Positions 60,219 through 64,000 of a DNA stretch of 64,000 nucleotides are shown one piece after another. A program made the translations under genes and the position numbers. Position 1 is the stretch's first letter, and each line of letters opens with the position of its first letter. The notes under the pieces are model-generated. The model was not told where the DNA came from, ran no database searches, and saw only the letters and a program-made list of their open reading frames with translations. The stretch covers positions 1-64,000 of the forward strand of contig NZ_FOGF01000006.1 of assembly GCF_900111135.1 (NCBI RefSeq), written 5' to 3'. Source of the DNA: Granulicatella balaenopterae (GTDB taxonomy: Bacteria > Bacillota > Bacilli > Lactobacillales > Aerococcaceae).

Positions 60219-61664
60219 TTGCTATACTTTTATCTAATACAGCATAGTTATTTAGTTTATTATATTATGTTATTGGCAATTGCTATTGGCCTTGAAACGA
60301 TGTTAGTCATTAAAACTAAGCTCTACTACCAACAAATTAAAACCTTACAGTTGCATCATTATGTTGAACTAGCTATTTGGAGTTATTTATTTGGTATATT
60401 AATTATTTTGGCGCGTCTTAGTCGTCAGAAAGCTTTAGGATTTATTTGGCCGCATCATCCTGATTTAATATTATATCTTCTTTATCTAGTGATTTTGGGG
60501 ATTTGTCTATATGTCACTTATCGCAAACAAGAATCCAGTCCCATTGTCACTTGCCTCCTATTAGCGCTGAGTCTTCCCTTTATTAGTAAGATATGGGGCC
60601 TATATTATATCTCAAGTCTCTATCTAATGGTTATCGCCTTAATCTTTCGAGCCAGCTACAAACTCTATCATTTACAACAGACTCGCCTTGCATCACTATC
60701 ATTTTTATCGATTAAGGAAGCGATTGATAGTATGCACTTTGCTTGTATGTTCTATATACCAAATGGACGAAAAAAAGGGCAAATCATCCTACAAAATGAA
60801 CAAATGCAGACCCTCGCAGCTCATCTAGGGGGAGAATTATTTTATAATGGTGTCCAGTTCCATGAATTACTAAAAAATGGCAATGTTCAAACAAACTGTA
60901 AAAAAATAACAATGAAAGAAAAACTTATCTACCAATTACCTAATAAGACAATCTGGCTATTTGAAGAACATCCCCTCGCTATTAAAGGGCAAACTTATCG
61001 ATTACTAGTAGCTTTTGATATTAGCAAATATTACCTTGCAACTAAAGAACTCCATGCCAAGCACCAACTCTTACAAGAGCGTAACCATGAACTCAAATTA
61101 ATGCACCAAAACTTAGTCACTATCTGTCGTAATGAAGAAATGATTAATAGCAAAATTCGTGTCCACAATATCTTAGGCGAACAAATTAGCTTGCTGTTAT
61201 CATCTATGCGCAAAAATAAAAAGCCTGACGTATCAGACTTAAAACAATTCAGTATACACTTGTTTGATCAATTACAACAAAAAACAACCTACGATGACCA
61301 TTCCTTAATGATCTTACGACAGAATTTCCAAAAAATTGGCGTCAAACTAACGATTAGTGGTCATTTACCAAAAGAAGGACGTCTTGCCAAAAATTTTTAC
61401 CAAATTATTCAAGAAGCTACTAGCAATGCCATTCGCCATGCCTATGCTTCTGAAGTAAACATTAGCATCTTAGAGACTACCAAAGAACACCAGTTAATGA
61501 TTACAAATAATGGTCTTCCTATTACCAAAAATATTAAAGAAGGTGGTGGTTTAACGAGTATGCGTAAAAAAGTCGTCAATTTTAATGGTGAATTTACTTA
61601 TCAAAAGACACCACTATTCAAGATTTTGATTACTATACCAAAAGGAAGTGATAACAATGTATAA
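60219..61664 (+). CDS. Sensor histidine kinase (NarL/DesK-like partner)
   Basis: 481 aa, TTG start with GGAGGTGAGG directly upstream. The N-terminal ~150 residues hold five or six membrane spans. A PAS-like intermediate region follows (MHFACMFYIPNGRKKGQIIL to LLVAFDISKYY), then a coiled coil. The DHp helix has the phospho-acceptor His in SKIRVHNILGEQISLL. The ATP-binding domain has the N box FYQIIQEATSNAIRHAYA and a G box in IKEGGGLTSMRKKV. It should phosphorylate the response regulator encoded with a short overlap downstream. Confidence 0.88.
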   Translation: MLYFYLIQHSYLVYYIMLLAIAIGLETMLVIKTKLYYQQIKTLQLHHYVELAIWSYLFGILIILARLSRQKALGFIWPHHPDLILYLLYLVILGICLYVTYRKQESSPIVTCLLLALSLPFISKIWGLYYISSLYLMVIALIFRASYKLYHLQQTRLASLSFLSIKEAIDSMHFACMFYIPNGRKKGQIILQNEQMQTLAAHLGGELFYNGVQFHELLKNGNVQTNCKKITMKEKLIYQLPNKTIWLFEEHPLAIKGQTYRLLVAFDISKYYLATKELHAKHQLLQERNHELKLMHQNLVTICRNEEMINSKIRVHNILGEQISLLLSSMRKNKKPDVSDLKQFSIHLFDQLQQKTTYDDHSLMILRQNFQKIGVKLTISGHLPKEGRLAKNFYQIIQEATSNAIRHAYASEVNISILETTKEHQLMITNNGLPITKNIKEGGGLTSMRKKVVNFNGEFTYQKTPLFKILITIPKGSDNNV

Positions 61665-62274
61665 ACTCTTAATTATCGATGACCATGCCTCAATGAGAGA
61701 AGCTATCCGTCAAGCATTTGTCGCTACCAATCGCTATCAAGTAGTTAGTGAACTAGCAACTAGTGATTTAGCTGAAGCCTATTGTCAAAAGCTCCAACCA
61801 GACCTAGTCATTACCGATGTCTGTTGTGAACATGGCACATCTGGATTAGAAGCGACCCAAGTCATAAAAACGCACTTTCCTACTATAAAAGTAATTATTA
61901 TTACCGCTTTTGATGAATTATCCTATATTCCTCGTGCCAAAAAAGTGGGAGCAGATGCCTTCATCTATAAAAGTAAAAGTCTACAATACTTTATTGAAGT
62001 AGCAGATAAAATAATGCAAGGCGAAAAAATCTTCTCCAAACCCAAAGAAATCCCACTAGCACTTGGCGAGACACCACTAACCGAGCGTGAAATGGAAGTC
62101 CTGCGCTTAATCTGTAAGCATATGACTAACCAAGAAATCGCTACTGAACTCTATATTAGCGAAAATACCGTCAAATACCACAAGTCCAATATGCTTGCAA
62201 AAACAGGCTTTACAAAAATTATTGACCTAGCCTTTTATATGTTATCAAATGGCTATATTAATCCCCTATACTGA
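61657..62274 (+). CDS. NarL/LuxR-family response regulator
   Basis: 205 aa from ATG 61657 (AAAGGAAG upstream), overlapping the kinase gene. The receiver domain has LLIIDDHASMREAI, the phospho-acceptor Asp in PDLVITDVCC, Thr in IIITAFDE and Lys in AFIYKSKS. The DNA-binding domain has LTEREMEVLRLICKHMTNQEIATELYISENTVKYHKSN, the LuxR HTH. Targets unknown; the divergent YdjGHI-like cluster is a candidate by position. Confidence 0.94.
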   Translation: MYKLLIIDDHASMREAIRQAFVATNRYQVVSELATSDLAEAYCQKLQPDLVITDVCCEHGTSGLEATQVIKTHFPTIKVIIITAFDELSYIPRAKKVGADAFIYKSKSLQYFIEVADKIMQGEKIFSKPKEIPLALGETPLTEREMEVLRLICKHMTNQEIATELYISENTVKYHKSNMLAKTGFTKIIDLAFYMLSNGYINPLY

Positions 62275-62279
62275 CAACA

Positions 62280-62313
62280 AACTGGTAGAGTCAAGTATTC
62301 TGCCAGTTTTTTT
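62280..62313 (+). terminator. Terminator after the response regulator
   Basis: AACTGGTAGA (62280 to 62289) pairs with TCTGCCAGTT (62299 to 62308, one G-U), followed by T-run. Confidence 0.8.
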
Positions 62314-62464
62314 ATTTGAAAATTGTCTTTTCTTTCTAATCTAGACACAAAAATAGAAAGACTATTAGGCACTAATACCCTAACAATCTTTCCAACTCTT
62401 CTGCAATCTGACTTTCATCTCACACGCAAGCATGTGAGGTTTCGCCACAAATTTATAACACTGA

Positions 62465-64000
62465 CTATTCTTGCTTTTGATGATAATTTTTTACAAAATC
62501 TAAAAATTCTTCAGCTGGTAATGGTTTGGAGAAGAAATATCCTTGTAAATAATCACAACCTAAGATAGCCAATTCATCAGCCATCTCTTTTGTTTCAACA
62601 CCTTCTGCAACAATTTGTAAATTTTCATTTTTAAACATACTAATAATGTCTACCAAAATATTCGTCTTGCGGTCAAAATATTTCCATACTAAAGACTTAT
62701 CTAATTTGGCTAGGGTAAAATCATAACTCGTTAATCTAAAGATATCCGAACCACCCGTACCAAAATCATCTAAAGAAGCTGTTGCATGATATTCCTTCAT
62801 CTTAGCAATGTGATTTTTTAATAAGTTTTCAGAATTCATATTTGATTCCGTTACTTCAAAATCAAAAATCGAGAAGAATACACCATATTTATCAGAAATA
62901 CCTTTTAATTCAGTAACTAGGTTAATATTTTGGAATTGAACTGGCGAACAATTCACATTAATAAACTTAATCCCCTGTGATTCTAAATCATTTTGACTTA
63001 AGTAGTGACAAGTTTCTTCAAAGATTAGTAGACTTAACTCAAAGATACTACCATTCTTTTCAGCCAAACTAATAAAGTCATTCGGCATAATTAAGCCTAG
63101 CTGTTCATCATTAATTCTTGTTAAAATCTCGCCACCTTCAATTTTCTTAGTAGAAGGATTGTAAATTGGTTGGATATAAATTTCGATATTGTGCTGGTCG
63201 ATGGATCGTTGGATAGCTTCTTCCACTTGCGTATTGTAATTCAATTGAGCAAAAATCTTGTCACCAACTGCCAATTGAAAATCTTTTTCAGCATAGATAT
63301 CCAAAGCAAATTGTTCAGCATTAATAATATCTGAACCATTCAAGCAATAGGCACTATTGGTCTTCACCGTTAAAAACTTAGCCCAGATATACATCTCATT
63401 TTGATGAATCTTAAAGCTCTTTTTAGTACGCTCATAGATATCTTGCGCCAAGTCTTCAGTATCAAGCGCTGTAGTCGTAATAATATTAAAACACTGATTA
63501 TTCGTATAAAACAAATAGCCTTCCTGATTCACCTCTTTTAACCACTGACTAAAACTTTGTAAGCCAATATAAAAATCAGTACTACCATAACGCTTTTTCA
63601 AACTATCAAAATTCTGAATACTAATACCATACACATAAAAATCTTGCTTAGTTTGCTTATATTGGTTAATCAAAGCGATAAAGCCTTTTGTATTATAGAC
63701 ACCTTTAATATTTTCTGATTCGAAAAAGAAAGGACTTTCTGTAGTAACATATAGTAAATTCACACTGAAAACAATACAAATCTCTAAAGCAATCGTATTT
63801 GTAAAGTGCTGCATAATTGTTCCCACAGCTAGAACCAACATCGCATAAAAGACCCCTAAATGACGCTCCTTAAAGCTAATCACCATTGAATAGACTAAAA
63901 TCATTATAGGAATAGCTTGCAATAACATATAATATCGCCCATCAATATAGACACCTGTTGACACCAAATAAAACATATTGCCAAAATAATAATTCATCAT
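62465..64000 (-). CDS. EAL-domain c-di-GMP phosphodiesterase with degenerate GGDEF (5' end beyond window)
   Basis: At least 511 aa; the N-terminus lies past the right edge. Membrane spans come first (VYSMVISFKE region, FYAMLVLAVGTIMQHF, ALEICIVFSVNLLYVT), then a GGDEF-like region without the GGDEF signature (about 100 to 250). The EAL domain (about 260 to 505) has GGEILTRI, NVNCSPVQF, DFEVTESN, LDDFGTGGSD, AKLDKSL, VAEGVETKE and LQGYFFSKPLP, so all metal and catalytic residues appear present and it should degrade c-di-GMP. The signalling partner (a cyclase) is not in the window. Confidence 0.92.
   Translation of the reverse strand: MMNYYFGNMFYLVSTGVYIDGRYYMLLQAIPIMILVYSMVISFKERHLGVFYAMLVLAVGTIMQHFTNTIALEICIVFSVNLLYVTTESPFFFESENIKGVYNTKGFIALINQYKQTKQDFYVYGISIQNFDSLKKRYGSTDFYIGLQSFSQWLKEVNQEGYLFYTNNQCFNIITTTALDTEDLAQDIYERTKKSFKIHQNEMYIWAKFLTVKTNSAYCLNGSDIINAEQFALDIYAEKDFQLAVGDKIFAQLNYNTQVEEAIQRSIDQHNIEIYIQPIYNPSTKKIEGGEILTRINDEQLGLIMPNDFISLAEKNGSIFELSLLIFEETCHYLSQNDLESQGIKFINVNCSPVQFQNINLVTELKGISDKYGVFFSIFDFEVTESNMNSENLLKNHIAKMKEYHATASLDDFGTGGSDIFRLTSYDFTLAKLDKSLVWKYFDRKTNILVDIISMFKNENLQIVAEGVETKEMADELAILGCDYLQGYFFSKPLPAEEFLDFVKNYHQKQE

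Overview
The window is low-GC Firmicutes DNA, most likely from a member of the Lactobacillales. The evidence is AT-rich codon use, AGGAGG-type ribosome binding sites, LPXTG-type surface proteins, a Gram-positive endolysin with tryptophan-rich wall-binding repeats, and an EbsC/PrdX-like deacylase. I cannot name the genus.

Positions 1 to 2240 are an accessory segment. It holds a decayed IS200/IS605 transposase and a minus-strand array of very small hydrophobic peptide genes. Two near-identical plus-strand cassettes among them look like short regulatory RNAs, so the array resembles type I toxin-antitoxin loci. Its right edge carries the same integrase-arm-like sequences as the neighbouring prophage, so it may be the end of a second element inserted at the same tRNA.

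Positions 2241 to 41581 are an essentially complete PBSX-like prophage with a contractile tail. It is bounded by a 21-bp direct repeat, one copy of which is the 3' end of an intact tRNA-Arg(CCT). It lies inverted. On the right are the integrase and a repressor with two helix-turn-helix domains (both plus strand), then the Cro-like early genes. Going left on the minus strand come recombination and replication genes, a 360-bp field of 18 copies of AGGGACA/TGTCCCT (candidate origin), RusA, a DNA methyltransferase, an ArpU/RinA-like late regulator, a tRNA(CAT), packaging and head genes, connector, sheath, tube, tape measure, baseplate and fibre genes, then holin and endolysin. A self-promoted PanA (SocA/GepA domain) antitoxin plus putative toxin pair sits last, in the cargo position. 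Two structural facts matter for activity: a canonical -1 slippery heptamer that fuses the tail chaperones, and an in-frame TGA in the HK97-gp10-like connector gene that may have inactivated the phage.

Positions 41639 to 64000 are host chromosome. They hold an excisionase-like small protein, a prolyl-tRNA-type deacylase, a flavodoxin and a DUF368 lipid carrier translocase. Next are three surface proteins: a wall-anchored amidase, a 1322-residue Cna-B-like repeat adhesin with five exact 267-bp repeats, and a short repeat protein. A four-gene envelope cluster resembles Bacillus YdjG-YdjH-YdjI (TPM, zinc-ribbon and SPFH proteins). A three-gene two-component system with two paired sensor proteins follows. 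The window ends inside an EAL-domain phosphodiesterase gene.
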